Part shown: positions 49,753-58,035 of the stretch, one piece after another
Layout of the letters: each line of letters starts with the position of its first letter
Numbering within the stretch: the stretch's first letter is position 1
Assembly (NCBI RefSeq): GCF_031458325.1
Contig: NZ_JAVDYG010000001.1
Location: 2,604,001 to 2,668,000, forward strand
Length of the DNA stretch: 64,000 bases
Direction: 5' to 3'
DNA from: Nocardioides marmoribigeumensis
GTDB lineage: Bacteria > Actinomycetota > Actinomycetes > Propionibacteriales > Nocardioidaceae
Notes under the pieces: generated by a model
Databases searched by the model: none
What the model was told of the DNA's origin: nothing
The model's input: only the letters and a program-made list of their open reading frames with translations
Program-made: the position numbers and the translations under genes

Positions 49753-49769
49753 TGAGCCTGGGGGTCGGG

Positions 49770-52700
49770 ATGGTCAGGTGCACGGCGTGCGGCACGGAGT
49801 GCCCGTCCGGCACGAAGTTCTGCGGCGAGTGCGGCGCGCGGCTGGCCCCGGCCGCGTGCTCGGCGTGCGGGACCACGCTGGCGCCCGGGGTGAAGTTCTG
49901 CGGCGAGTGCGGGGCCCCGGTGGCCGCCGGCGCCGCGCGTGAGCCGATGGCCGCCCCGGTCGCGTCGCGACGGGTGACCAGCGTGCTGTTCGGCGACCTG
50001 GTCGGGTTCACGACCTTGTCGGAGTCGCGTGACCAGGAGGAGGTGCGCGAGCTCCTCGGGCGCTACTTCGACGAGTGCCGCACGATCGTCGGGCACTACG
50101 GCGGCACGGTGGAGAAGTTCATCGGTGACGCGGTCATGGCGGTGTGGGGGGTGCCGACGGCCTACGAGGACGACGCGGAGCGGGCGGTGCGGGCCGGTCT
50201 CGAGATGACCGCCCGGGTCGCGGCCCTGGGCTCCGACCTGCGGCTCGACGGTCTGGCGATGCGCGTGGGCGTGGTCACCGGCGAGGTCGCGGTGACCGTC
50301 GGAGCGACGGGGCAGGGCATGGTGGCGGGCGACCCGGTCAACACCGCGGCCCGCGTCCAGTCGGTCGCGGGGCCGGGACAGGTCTGGGTCGACGAGACGA
50401 CGCGGCTGCTCACGTCGTCGTCGATCAGCTACGTCGACGCCGGCTCGCACGCGCTCAAGGGCAAGGCCGAGCCGGTGCCGCTGTGGTCGGTGCGCGCGGT
50501 CGTCGCCGCGAGCGGAGGTGCCCAGCGGGCCGACGGGCTCGAGGCGCCGCTGGTCGGCCGGGACCGCGAGCTGCGGCTGCTCAAGGAGCACTTCCACGCG
50601 ACGCTGGAGTCCGGTCGCCCCCAGCTCACGCTCGTCAGCTCCGAGCCCGGTGTCGGCAAGAGCCGCCTGGGCTGGGAGTTCTTCAAGTACGTCGACGGGC
50701 TGAGCACGACCGTCCGCTGGAACGAGGGCCGCTGCCTGGCGTACGGCGAGGGGGTCGCCTACTCCGCCCTCGCCGACATCGTGCGCGCCCGGCTGCGCGT
50801 GCCGCTCGAGGAGGACGACGGCGACCCGGGCCCGGAGCGCCTGCTCTCCGACGGCCTGTCGGCCTACGTCCCGGACGCCGACGAGCGGGCCTGGCTGCGC
50901 CCGCGGCTGGCGACCCTGCTCGGCGTACCCGGTGGGGACGCGTTCGCCCGCGAGGACCTGTTCACGGCCTGGACGGCGTTCTTCGAGCGGGTCGCGGCCG
51001 ACTCGTCCGGCCTGGTGCTCGTGCTCGACGACGCGCAGTACGCCGACGACGGGCTCGTGCTGTTCCTCGAGCACCTCCTGGCCACGGCGTCGTTCCCGTG
51101 CTTCGTCCTCGCGCTCGCGCGGCCCGCCCTGCTCGAGGCCCAGCCCGGTCTCCCGGCCAACCGGCGCGTGACGGTCCTGCACCTGGACACCCTGAGCGCC
51201 GCGGACCTCGCCCTCCTCGTCGAGGGGCTGGTGGCCGGCGTCCCCGACCCGGTGCGGGACGGCCTGGTCGCCCGGGCCGACGGCGTGCCGCTGTTCGCGG
51301 TCGAGACGGTCCGCTCGTTGATCGACCGCGACCTGGTGGTGCCGCGAGGAGGGCAGTACGTCCTCGCCACCGAGGACGTCGACCTCGACGGGATCGGCGC
51401 GCCGGCCTCGTTGCAGGCCCTGGTCAGCGCCCGGCTCGACACCCTGTCCAGCGAGCAGCGGCGGGTGGTCGAGATGGGCAGCGTGCTGGGCACGACCTTC
51501 CGACGCGACGAGCTCGCGGTGCTCTGCCCGGGGGTCGACCTGGACGAGGCGCTCCCCGCCCTCGTGCGCACGCAGATCCTCGACGTGGAGTCCAGCCGGC
51601 TGTCCGCCGAGCACGGCCACTTCCGTTTCGTGCAGGACGTCGTGCGCCAGGTGGCCTACGGGTCGCTCTCGCGGCGTGACCGCAGGGCCGCCCACCTCGC
51701 CGTCGTCGCGCTGCTGGAGCAGGACGCCCGCGAGGAGATCGCCCCGATCCTGGCGCAGCACTACCTCGACGCCGCGGACTCCCTCCCCGACGCCGACGAC
51801 GCCGAGCAGCTCACCCGGCTGGCCGTGGAGCACCTGCGCCGGGCCGCCACCCGCGCCGGCTCCCTGGGGGCCACCGGGGAGGCGGTGGCCCATCTCAAGG
51901 TCGCGCTGCGGCACGCGGGGGAGGGTCGCGAGACCGCCGAGGTGCAGTCTGCGCTCGCGGAGGCGCTCTTCGCCGTCGGCTCGTCCGCCGAGGCGATCAC
52001 GTTGGCGGTGGCTGCCGGTGAGCACTTCGAGGAGGTCGGTGACCCCGTCGCCGCCGGCTACGCGGCGAGCCTGCACGCACTCCTGCTCAACAACCAGCTC
52101 AACGCCTCGGACGGGCTGACGATCGCGCTGCCGCACTGGGAGCGGCTCAAGGGGCGCGACGACGCCGACGCCACGCTGCTGCGCCTGGGCACCGCCATCC
52201 ACTACGCGCAGCGTTCCCTCGGGCTGGACACCCGCGACGTGGTCGAGGAGATGCTGCGGATCAGCCTGGTGACGGGGGGCAACGACCTGGTCATCGGGCT
52301 CCAGGCGCTCTGCACCTACTTCATCGGCCGCGACCTCACGCCGCTCGCCGCTCCGCTGAGCGGGATGGCCGTGGAGGTCGCGCGGTCGACCGGGCGCACG
52401 GACACGCTGGCCCGGGCCCTGGTGAACAAGGTCATCCTCGACATGACCGAGCACCTGCCCACCGCGCTCCGGACCGCTGAGGAGGGCTCCGCCGCGAGCC
52501 GGCTCGGGGGGTTCGCGAGCCTGCGAGCGGTCGCGTTGATCAACACGATGACCGTGCGCTTCAACCTGGGCGCCTGGGACGAGCTGCCCCGCGCGGACGA
52601 CGAGGAGCTGGTCGAGCTGGGCGAGCAGTACGAGTTCCTCGGCCCGATGGCCGGGTGCGTCCGGGGTCTCGTCGACCGGGCGTCCGGCCGGCCGGTGGTC

Positions 52701-53261
52701 GCGCCCTGGCCGGACGAGCCGCCGGTCATCGACGAGGACGAGACGATGGCCTGGGTGCGCATGTGCGAGGCGCTCCTGGCCCAGGACGCCGGCCAGGACG
52801 AGCGTGCGGTGACCCTGGCCGTCGAGTCCTGCCGGCTGATCAGCGTGCTGGGCCTCGGCGACGACTTCCCCTTCCTGTTCGCCGCGGCGTGCGAGGTCGT
52901 GGTGGCCGCGGGCTCGGGTCACGAGGCGCTCCTGGAGCTGATCGGCAGCCGGCGCATGCTCCTGCCCCGGGCCCTCCGCGGCCATCGCGCCTGGCTCCAG
53001 GGCGCGTGGGAGCTGCACGCGGGGCGTCCCGTGGAGGCGGAGCTCGCGCTGCGCGAGGCCCTGGAGCACCACCGTGCCTGGGAGTCACCGGTCCACGTCG
53101 CCCGGTCCGAGTCCCTGCTGGCGGTGGCCCTCCACCAGCAGGGCCGCGTCGAGGAGGCCGCGGAGGCCGCCGCCTCGGCAGGCGTCGTGCTGGACCGGCT
53201 CGGTGCCACCGCCTGGGCGAGCGAGCTCGACCCGGCGGTCCTCGGAGGTGTGGCGCGATGA
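49770..53261 (+). CDS. Multidomain signalling protein 1: zinc ribbons, class III nucleotide cyclase domain, AAA-type NTPase, TPR-like tail
   Basis: A 1163-residue protein. Residues 4-47 are two zinc ribbons (CxxC pairs at 4/7, 18/21, 30/33, 44/47). Residues about 67-245 are a class III cyclase domain: metal-binding Asp76 (VLFGDLVGFT) and Asp120, Lys116 in KFIGD, Asn191 and Arg195 (VNTAAR); the usual substrate-specifying Asp/Thr position is Met184. Residues about 258-480 are an AAA-type NTPase with Walker A SEPGVGKS (first Gly replaced by Ser) and Walker B GLVLVLDD (414-421). The C-terminal 500 residues are helical, TPR-like. No DNA-binding domain or membrane segment is seen. Such proteins are thought to link small-molecule sensing to cyclic nucleotide or NTPase output. 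The next gene is a coupled paralogue. Whether it makes cAMP, cGMP or nothing is open. Confidence 0.85.
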   Translation: MVRCTACGTECPSGTKFCGECGARLAPAACSACGTTLAPGVKFCGECGAPVAAGAAREPMAAPVASRRVTSVLFGDLVGFTTLSESRDQEEVRELLGRYFDECRTIVGHYGGTVEKFIGDAVMAVWGVPTAYEDDAERAVRAGLEMTARVAALGSDLRLDGLAMRVGVVTGEVAVTVGATGQGMVAGDPVNTAARVQSVAGPGQVWVDETTRLLTSSSISYVDAGSHALKGKAEPVPLWSVRAVVAASGGAQRADGLEAPLVGRDRELRLLKEHFHATLESGRPQLTLVSSEPGVGKSRLGWEFFKYVDGLSTTVRWNEGRCLAYGEGVAYSALADIVRARLRVPLEEDDGDPGPERLLSDGLSAYVPDADERAWLRPRLATLLGVPGGDAFAREDLFTAWTAFFERVAADSSGLVLVLDDAQYADDGLVLFLEHLLATASFPCFVLALARPALLEAQPGLPANRRVTVLHLDTLSAADLALLVEGLVAGVPDPVRDGLVARADGVPLFAVETVRSLIDRDLVVPRGGQYVLATEDVDLDGIGAPASLQALVSARLDTLSSEQRRVVEMGSVLGTTFRRDELAVLCPGVDLDEALPALVRTQILDVESSRLSAEHGHFRFVQDVVRQVAYGSLSRRDRRAAHLAVVALLEQDAREEIAPILAQHYLDAADSLPDADDAEQLTRLAVEHLRRAATRAGSLGATGEAVAHLKVALRHAGEGRETAEVQSALAEALFAVGSSAEAITLAVAAGEHFEEVGDPVAAGYAASLHALLLNNQLNASDGLTIALPHWERLKGRDDADATLLRLGTAIHYAQRSLGLDTRDVVEEMLRISLVTGGNDLVIGLQALCTYFIGRDLTPLAAPLSGMAVEVARSTGRTDTLARALVNKVILDMTEHLPTALRTAEEGSAASRLGGFASLRAVALINTMTVRFNLGAWDELPRADDEELVELGEQYEFLGPMAGCVRGLVDRASGRPVVAPWPDEPPVIDEDETMAWVRMCEALLAQDAGQDERAVTLAVESCRLISVLGLGDDFPFLFAAACEVVVAAGSGHEALLELIGSRRMLLPRALRGHRAWLQGAWELHAGRPVEAELALREALEHHRAWESPVHVARSESLLAVALHQQGRVEEAAEAAASAGVVLDRLGATAWASELDPAVLGGVAR

Positions 53262-56200
53262 ACCGGTGCACTGCCTGCGGGGTCGAGACCCCGGCAGGGG
53301 CGAGGTTCTGCCCGGAGTGCGGCACCCCGACGACCCCTCCCGGATGCGCGTCCTGCGGCAGCGCCCTCACCCCGGGAGCGAAGTTCTGCGCGGAGTGCGG
53401 CACCCCGGTCGCCGGCGCGACACCCGTCGTACCCCGCGTCGAGGGCAACGGCCCGGTCGCCGCCCGTCGCGTCACCAGCGTGCTCTTCGGCGACCTGGTC
53501 GGCTTCACGGCGCTGTCGGAGTCGCGTGACCAGGAGGAGGTCCGCGAGCTGCTGAGCCGCTACTTCGACGAGTGCCGCACGATCGTGGGCCACTACGACG
53601 GCATGGTCGAGAAGTTCATCGGCGACGCGGTCATGGCGGTGTGGGGCGTGCCGACGGCCTACGAGGACGACGCCGAGCGGGCCGTCCGGGCCGGTCTCGA
53701 GATGACCGCCCGGGTCGCCGCGCTGGGGGCCGACCTCGGCGTCGAGGGCCTGTCCATGCGCGTGGGCGTGGTCACCGGCGAGGTCGCGGTGACCGTCGGC
53801 GCCACGGGTCAGGGCATGGTCGCCGGCGACCCGGTCAACACCGCGGCCCGCGTCCAGGCGGTCGCCGGTCCGGGCCAGGTCTGGGTCGACGAGACGACGC
53901 GGCTGCTCACGTCGTCGTCGATCACCTACGTCGACGCCGGGTCGCACGCGCTCAAGGGCAAGGCCGAGCCGGTGCCGCTGTGGTCGGTGCGTGCGGTCGT
54001 CGCCGCCCGCGGCGGGTCCCAGCGGGCCGACGGCCTCGAGGCGCCGCTGACCGGCCGTGACCGCGAGCTGCGGCTGCTCAAGGAGCACTTCCACGCCACG
54101 CTCGAGTCCGGGCGTCCCCAGCTCGCCCTGGTCAGCGCGGAGCCCGGTGTCGGCAAGAGCCGCCTGGGCTGGGAGTTCTTCAAGTACGTCGACGGGCTGA
54201 GCACGACGGTGACGTGGAACGAGGGCCGCTGCCTGGCGTACGGCGAGGGGGTCGCCTACTCCGCGCTCGCCGACATGGTGCGCGCCCGGCTGCGCCAGCC
54301 GCTCGGCGACGACGAGGCCGACCCGAGCTCGGAGCGGCTGCTCGCCGACGGCCTCACGGCGTACGTCCCCGATGCCGAGGAGCAGGCGTGGCTGCGTCCG
54401 CGGCTGGCGACGCTCCTCGGGGTCCCGGGCGGTGACTCGTTCGCCCGTGAGGACCTCTTCACCGCGTGGACCGGGTTCTTCGAGCGGGTGGCGGCCGACT
54501 CCGCGGGCCTGGTGCTGGTGCTCGACGACGCGCAGTACGCCGATGACGGGCTGGTGCTGTTCCTCGAGCACCTGCTGTCCACCGCGTCGTTCCCCTGCTT
54601 CGTGCTCGCCCTCGCACGGCCGGCGCTGCTCGAGGCCCACCCGGGTCTCGCGACCAACCGGCGGGTGACGGTCCTGCACCTGGACACCCTCAGCGACCGT
54701 GACATGACGCTGCTGGTGGAGGGGCTCGTGGCGGGCATCCCGGCCGGGGTGCGCGACGGCCTCGTCGCCCGAGCGGACGGCGTCCCGCTCTTCGCGGTCG
54801 AGACGGTCCGCTCGCTGATCGACCGCGACCTGGTCGTGCCGCGCGGCGGGCAGTACGTCCTCGCCGGCGACGAGGTGGACCTCGACGCCATCGGGGCCCC
54901 CGCCTCCCTGCAGGCCCTCGTGGGGGCCCGCCTGGACACCCTCTCACCGGAGCAGCGCCGGGTCGTGGAGATGGGCAGCGTGCTCGGGGCGACCTTCCGC
55001 CGCGAGGAGCTGCAGGTGCTGTGCCCGGGCGTGGACCTCGACCAGGTCCTGCCGGCGCTGGTGCGCACGCAGATCCTCGACCTCGAGGCGAGCCGGCTGT
55101 CGGCCGAGCACGGGCAGTACGGCTTCGTGCAGGACGTGGTGCGGCAGGTGGCCTACGGCTCGCTGTCGCGGCGCGACCGCAAGGCCGCCCACCTCGCCGT
55201 GGTCGCCCTGCTGGAGTCCGAGACCGAGTCGACCGCCGAGCTGGCCCCGATCCTCGCCCAGCACTACCTCGACGCCGCCGAGGCCGTGGCCGGCGACGAG
55301 GACGCGGCCGAGCTCACCCACCAGGCGGTCACGCACCTGCGCCGCGCGGCCTCGCGCGCCCGGGACCTGGGCGCCAGCGGCGAGTCGGTGGCCCACATGC
55401 GTCGTGCCCGCGAGCACGCGGTCCCCGGCCGCGAGGCGGCGGAGGTGGAGGCCGAGCTGGCGACGAGCCTGACCAGGGCGGGAGTCATCGGCGAGGCGGT
55501 GGAGCACGCCACGCGCGCCGTCGCCGCCTTCGAGGACCTCGGCGACGTCGTGGCGGCGGGCCTCGCGGTCGGCACGCTCGCGCAGGCGCTCAACAACCAG
55601 CCGAACCCCGTCGCGACCCTCGAGGTGGCGGAGCCGCACTGGGAGCGCCTGCTCGAGCGTGAGGACGCCGACGAGGCGTTGCTCGAGATCGCCCCGCCCC
55701 TGCTGTTCGCGCGCCGCGCCCTCGGGCTGGACTACCGCGAGATCGCGGAGACCCAGGTGCGCATCTCCTCCGCGACCGGTGGACGGGACCTGTCGGTGGG
55801 CCTGCAGTCGCTCAGCGCCTACTACATGGGCCGCGACCTCCCTGCCGTCGCGACCCCGCTCGCCGCGCGGGCCGTCGAGGTGGCGCGCACCGAGGGCAGG
55901 CCCGACAACCTGAGCCGAGGCCTCATGCAGCAGGTGATCCTCGAGATGACCGAGGACCTCCCGTCGGCCTCCGGCATCTCCGCGGAGATGGCGTCGGTGG
56001 CCCGGCAGACCGGCTTCCGGACCTACCAGGTCGTGGCCGAGGTCAACTCCCTCAGCATCGGGTTCCACCTCGGTGAGTGGAGCGAGCCGATCGGCCACGC
56101 CCGCCACGTGGAGATGTGCGAGCAGTTCCCGTTCTTCGCCCCGATGATGTCGGCGTTCCGGGGGCTGCGCTCCCGGGCGGTGCGAGGCCTCTTCGAGGCG

Positions 56201-56773
56201 CCGTGGGAGGGGACCACGACGGACTTCGACGAGGACGAGACGATGGCCTGGGTCCGGCTCTGCGAGGCGTTCACGGCCGCGGACCGGGCTGATCCGGAGA
56301 GGTCCGTCGACCTCGCCATCGAGGCGTGCCGCCTGATGAGTGTGATCGGCTTCGGCGACGACTTCCCGACCGTCTTCCAGGGTGCGTGCGAGCTGGTGCT
56401 GGAGGCAGGGCTCCCCACCGGGCACTCCGACCTGCTGGCGCTCGGGGGCGGACCACGTGTGGCCGTGCCGCGGGCGCTGCGCGGGCACCGCGCTCGGCTC
56501 CGCGGTGCCTGGCAGGCCCGCTACGGCGACGACCAGGTCGAGGCCGAGCTGCGCCTGCGCGAGGCGATGGAGCACTACGAGGCGTGGGGCTCACCGGTCC
56601 ACCTCGCCCGCACCCGGGCCGACCTCGCCCTCACCCTCGCCCGGCAGGGGAGGGCCGAGGAGGCCGAGGAGGCGCGCTCGCTGGCGCGGGCGACGTACGA
56701 GCAGCTGGGCGCGGCGGCCTGGCTGCTCCAGCTCGAGCAGCAGGACGTCCGGCAGGCGCGTGCGGGGGGCTAG
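53258..56773 (+). CDS. Multidomain signalling protein 2 (tandem paralogue of protein 1)
   Basis: A 1171-residue paralogue starting at an ATG that overlaps the preceding stop (ATGA), with GGAGG nine bases upstream. The architecture is identical: zinc ribbons (Cys 4/7, 18/21, 30/33, 44/47), cyclase domain with Asp79, Lys119, Asp123, Met187, Asn194, Arg198, NTPase with Walker A AEPGVGKS at about 294-301 and Walker B GLVLVLDD, and a helical tail. Similarity to protein 1 is very high from the cyclase domain to about residue 670, then drops sharply in the tail. Coupled synthesis and matched catalytic domains suggest they work as a heterodimer, as class III cyclases need two domains to form an active site. 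The divergent tails may sense different partners. Biochemical activity is unproven. Confidence 0.85.
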   Translation: MNRCTACGVETPAGARFCPECGTPTTPPGCASCGSALTPGAKFCAECGTPVAGATPVVPRVEGNGPVAARRVTSVLFGDLVGFTALSESRDQEEVRELLSRYFDECRTIVGHYDGMVEKFIGDAVMAVWGVPTAYEDDAERAVRAGLEMTARVAALGADLGVEGLSMRVGVVTGEVAVTVGATGQGMVAGDPVNTAARVQAVAGPGQVWVDETTRLLTSSSITYVDAGSHALKGKAEPVPLWSVRAVVAARGGSQRADGLEAPLTGRDRELRLLKEHFHATLESGRPQLALVSAEPGVGKSRLGWEFFKYVDGLSTTVTWNEGRCLAYGEGVAYSALADMVRARLRQPLGDDEADPSSERLLADGLTAYVPDAEEQAWLRPRLATLLGVPGGDSFAREDLFTAWTGFFERVAADSAGLVLVLDDAQYADDGLVLFLEHLLSTASFPCFVLALARPALLEAHPGLATNRRVTVLHLDTLSDRDMTLLVEGLVAGIPAGVRDGLVARADGVPLFAVETVRSLIDRDLVVPRGGQYVLAGDEVDLDAIGAPASLQALVGARLDTLSPEQRRVVEMGSVLGATFRREELQVLCPGVDLDQVLPALVRTQILDLEASRLSAEHGQYGFVQDVVRQVAYGSLSRRDRKAAHLAVVALLESETESTAELAPILAQHYLDAAEAVAGDEDAAELTHQAVTHLRRAASRARDLGASGESVAHMRRAREHAVPGREAAEVEAELATSLTRAGVIGEAVEHATRAVAAFEDLGDVVAAGLAVGTLAQALNNQPNPVATLEVAEPHWERLLEREDADEALLEIAPPLLFARRALGLDYREIAETQVRISSATGGRDLSVGLQSLSAYYMGRDLPAVATPLAARAVEVARTEGRPDNLSRGLMQQVILEMTEDLPSASGISAEMASVARQTGFRTYQVVAEVNSLSIGFHLGEWSEPIGHARHVEMCEQFPFFAPMMSAFRGLRSRAVRGLFEAPWEGTTTDFDEDETMAWVRLCEAFTAADRADPERSVDLAIEACRLMSVIGFGDDFPTVFQGACELVLEAGLPTGHSDLLALGGGPRVAVPRALRGHRARLRGAWQARYGDDQVEAELRLREAMEHYEAWGSPVHLARTRADLALTLARQGRAEEAEEARSLARATYEQLGAAAWLLQLEQQDVRQARAGG

Positions 56774-56801
56774 TCGTCCTCGGCCCGGCGTCGGGGGCGC
56801 C

Positions 56802-57140
56802 CTACTTGAAGCGCCGCACCTCGTGCGGCCAGCCGCAGGCCTCGGAGATCCTGCCCGCCCAGTGCTTGGCGGTCTCGTCGTCGGGGACGTCGACCAGGGC
56901 GAAGCCGCCCAGCCACTCCTTGGTCTCGGCGTAGGGACCGTCGGTCACGACTGTCTCCCCGGACGTCGGGTCGGCGTGCGCGAGCGGGGGCGCCTCCTCG
57001 AGGCCGCCGGCGACGACGTACACCCCGGCTTCCTTCATCTCCTCGACGCACGCCCTGGCCGGTGCGGCGCGGCTCGCGAACCACTCCTCGGAGTGGTCAC
57101 CCACCCACTGCTGGTTGAAGTAGAGGAGGTACTGGGGCAT
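56802..57140 (-). CDS. YciI-like / DGPF-domain protein
   Basis: A 112-residue protein of the YciI-related (YCII, DGPF) family: MPQYLLYFNQQ at the start, then the DGPYAETKEWLGGFALVDV signature (DGPF-type motif). These small dimeric proteins occur alone or beside ECF sigma factors; function is not established. ATG at 57140 has an AGGAG Shine-Dalgarno; an upstream in-frame ATG at 57182 adds a low-quality tail. A TAGCGT upstream on the minus strand (near 57187) is a possible -10. It converges with the second cyclase gene, 28 bases away. Confidence 0.87.
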   Translation of the reverse strand: MPQYLLYFNQQWVGDHSEEWFASRAAPARACVEEMKEAGVYVVAGGLEEAPPLAHADPTSGETVVTDGPYAETKEWLGGFALVDVPDDETAKHWAGRISEACGWPHEVRRFK

Positions 57141-57286
57141 CGGTGCTCCTTCGGCCGCGGCGGACCCGGTGCCCGCCCTCACTCACGCTACGAACGGGGA
57201 CCGACGGACACGACAGGCGGCGCGAGGAATCTCAGGAACGCGTGGCGACCAGCTCGACGAGGTCGACCAGGCCCGAGGTGACCACG

Positions 57287-57368
57287 CGGCTCAGCCCTCG
57301 GTGAGGAAGGGGACCCCGTGGTGGCGTGGCAGCGGTAGCCGTGGGGGTTCCTGGCGAGGTACTGCTGG
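57287..57368 (-). pseudogene. Fragment of msrA 3' end (direct repeat of 58032-58114)
   Basis: About 82 bases match the 3' end of the intact msrA with only a handful of differences and in the same orientation. On the minus strand it reads [18 protein letters not shown], against [18 protein letters not shown] in MsrA, and then a one-base deletion shifts the frame. There is no catalytic part, so it cannot make an enzyme. Together with the intact end it flanks a 660-base insert with two small genes, the pattern left by integration at, or duplication of, a gene 3' end. Confidence 0.85.
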
Positions 57369-57377
57369 GGGGACCGA

Positions 57378-57393
57378 GAACTGCGCGCAGTTC
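57378..57393. repeat. 16-bp perfect palindrome at the island edge
   Basis: GAACTGCGCGCAGTTC is its own reverse complement. It lies ten bases inside the junction between the msrA fragment and the insert, and 16 bases before the stop codon of the 58-residue gene; an operator, recombination site or small terminator are all possible. Confidence 0.7.
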
Positions 57394-57408
57394 GCCGAGC
57401 CCCTGAGA

Positions 57409-57585
57409 TCATGCGCGCTGAGCGCCTGCCGCCGAGAAGTCCCCGCGGGCGTTGGCGATCGCGAGGAGCGAGGCAGGCGGTTCCTCCCCGCGTTCCAGCA
57501 TGCGGCGGACCTTCATCTGAGCGGCCTTGACCTCGGCAGGGGAGACGAAGGTCTCGCTCCGCCCAGGCACGCGACGATCAACCAT
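57409..57585 (-). CDS. Small hypothetical protein of the msrA island
   Basis: A 58-residue protein beginning MVDRRVPGRSETFVSPAEV and containing a helix-rich QMKVRRMLERGEEPPASLLAI. I do not recognise a family. Its ATG overlaps the end of the upstream gene by eight bases, so the two are co-translated. The size and pairing would fit an accessory or antitoxin-like partner but nothing proves this. No Shine-Dalgarno stands out. Confidence 0.55.
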   Translation of the reverse strand: MVDRRVPGRSETFVSPAEVKAAQMKVRRMLERGEEPPASLLAIANARGDFSAAGAQRA

Positions 57586-58000
57586 CGTCGGCCACCTCCA
57601 CGTCGTAGTTCCCGCTTTCGTCAGGGTACTCCTCGACCACGGCTGTGGCATCGGACAGCACGGCGTCGAGCACGCCGTCGAGGATGCCCTGGTCCTCGGG
57701 TTGGAGCATGGCGGGCTTGGAATGGTCGAGCGCATCGAGCACTGATACCGCCAGGAGGCGCTCGTCGTCGCTCGTTGCCGTGGCCTTGTCCGCAGCCCAG
57801 CGCAAGATACGCATGGTCTCCTCCCGCCGGCGCCACTGGTCGAGCTGCTTCGCTGCCTTTCGCGAGCCGGCCAGCCATGCAGCCAGCACGGCGGATGCCC
57901 CTGCAATGAGTGCCGGAACGACTGTCAGCACCACAACCAGCCACACCGGCAGCTGAGTGGTCTCCTTCACGTCCGCGAACGTATCGAGACGTGCCGACAA
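57578..58000 (-). CDS. Hypothetical single-pass membrane protein of the msrA island
   Basis: A 140-residue protein: a short N-terminus, one strong membrane helix at about 18-45 (LPVWLVVVLTVVPALIAGAS and on), a basic helical stretch (SRKAAKQLDQWRRREETMRI), then an acidic C-terminal domain ending YDVEVADDG. I do not recognise the family; the topology resembles small membrane proteins found beside phage or defence genes, which is only a loose likeness. Base composition is lower in G+C than the neighbours (see findings). It is coupled to the 58-residue gene downstream. Confidence 0.6.
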   Translation of the reverse strand: MSARLDTFADVKETTQLPVWLVVVLTVVPALIAGASAVLAAWLAGSRKAAKQLDQWRRREETMRILRWAADKATATSDDERLLAVSVLDALDHSKPAMLQPEDQGILDGVLDAVLSDATAVVEEYPDESGNYDVEVADDG

Positions 58001-58035
58001 TCGGGCCCGCGGTCGTGCCCCGACTCCAAGCCGGC

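Noticed and set aside
49770-56773. Tandem cyclase genes as an assembly duplication error
   Set aside because: The tails, intergenic junction and zinc-ribbon sequences differ substantially, so these are two real genes.
57188-57412. A 74-codon minus-strand frame spanning the msrA fragment as a real gene
   Set aside because: Its first half is the msrA remnant and its second half is frameshifted, low-complexity sequence; no ribosome binding site is seen.
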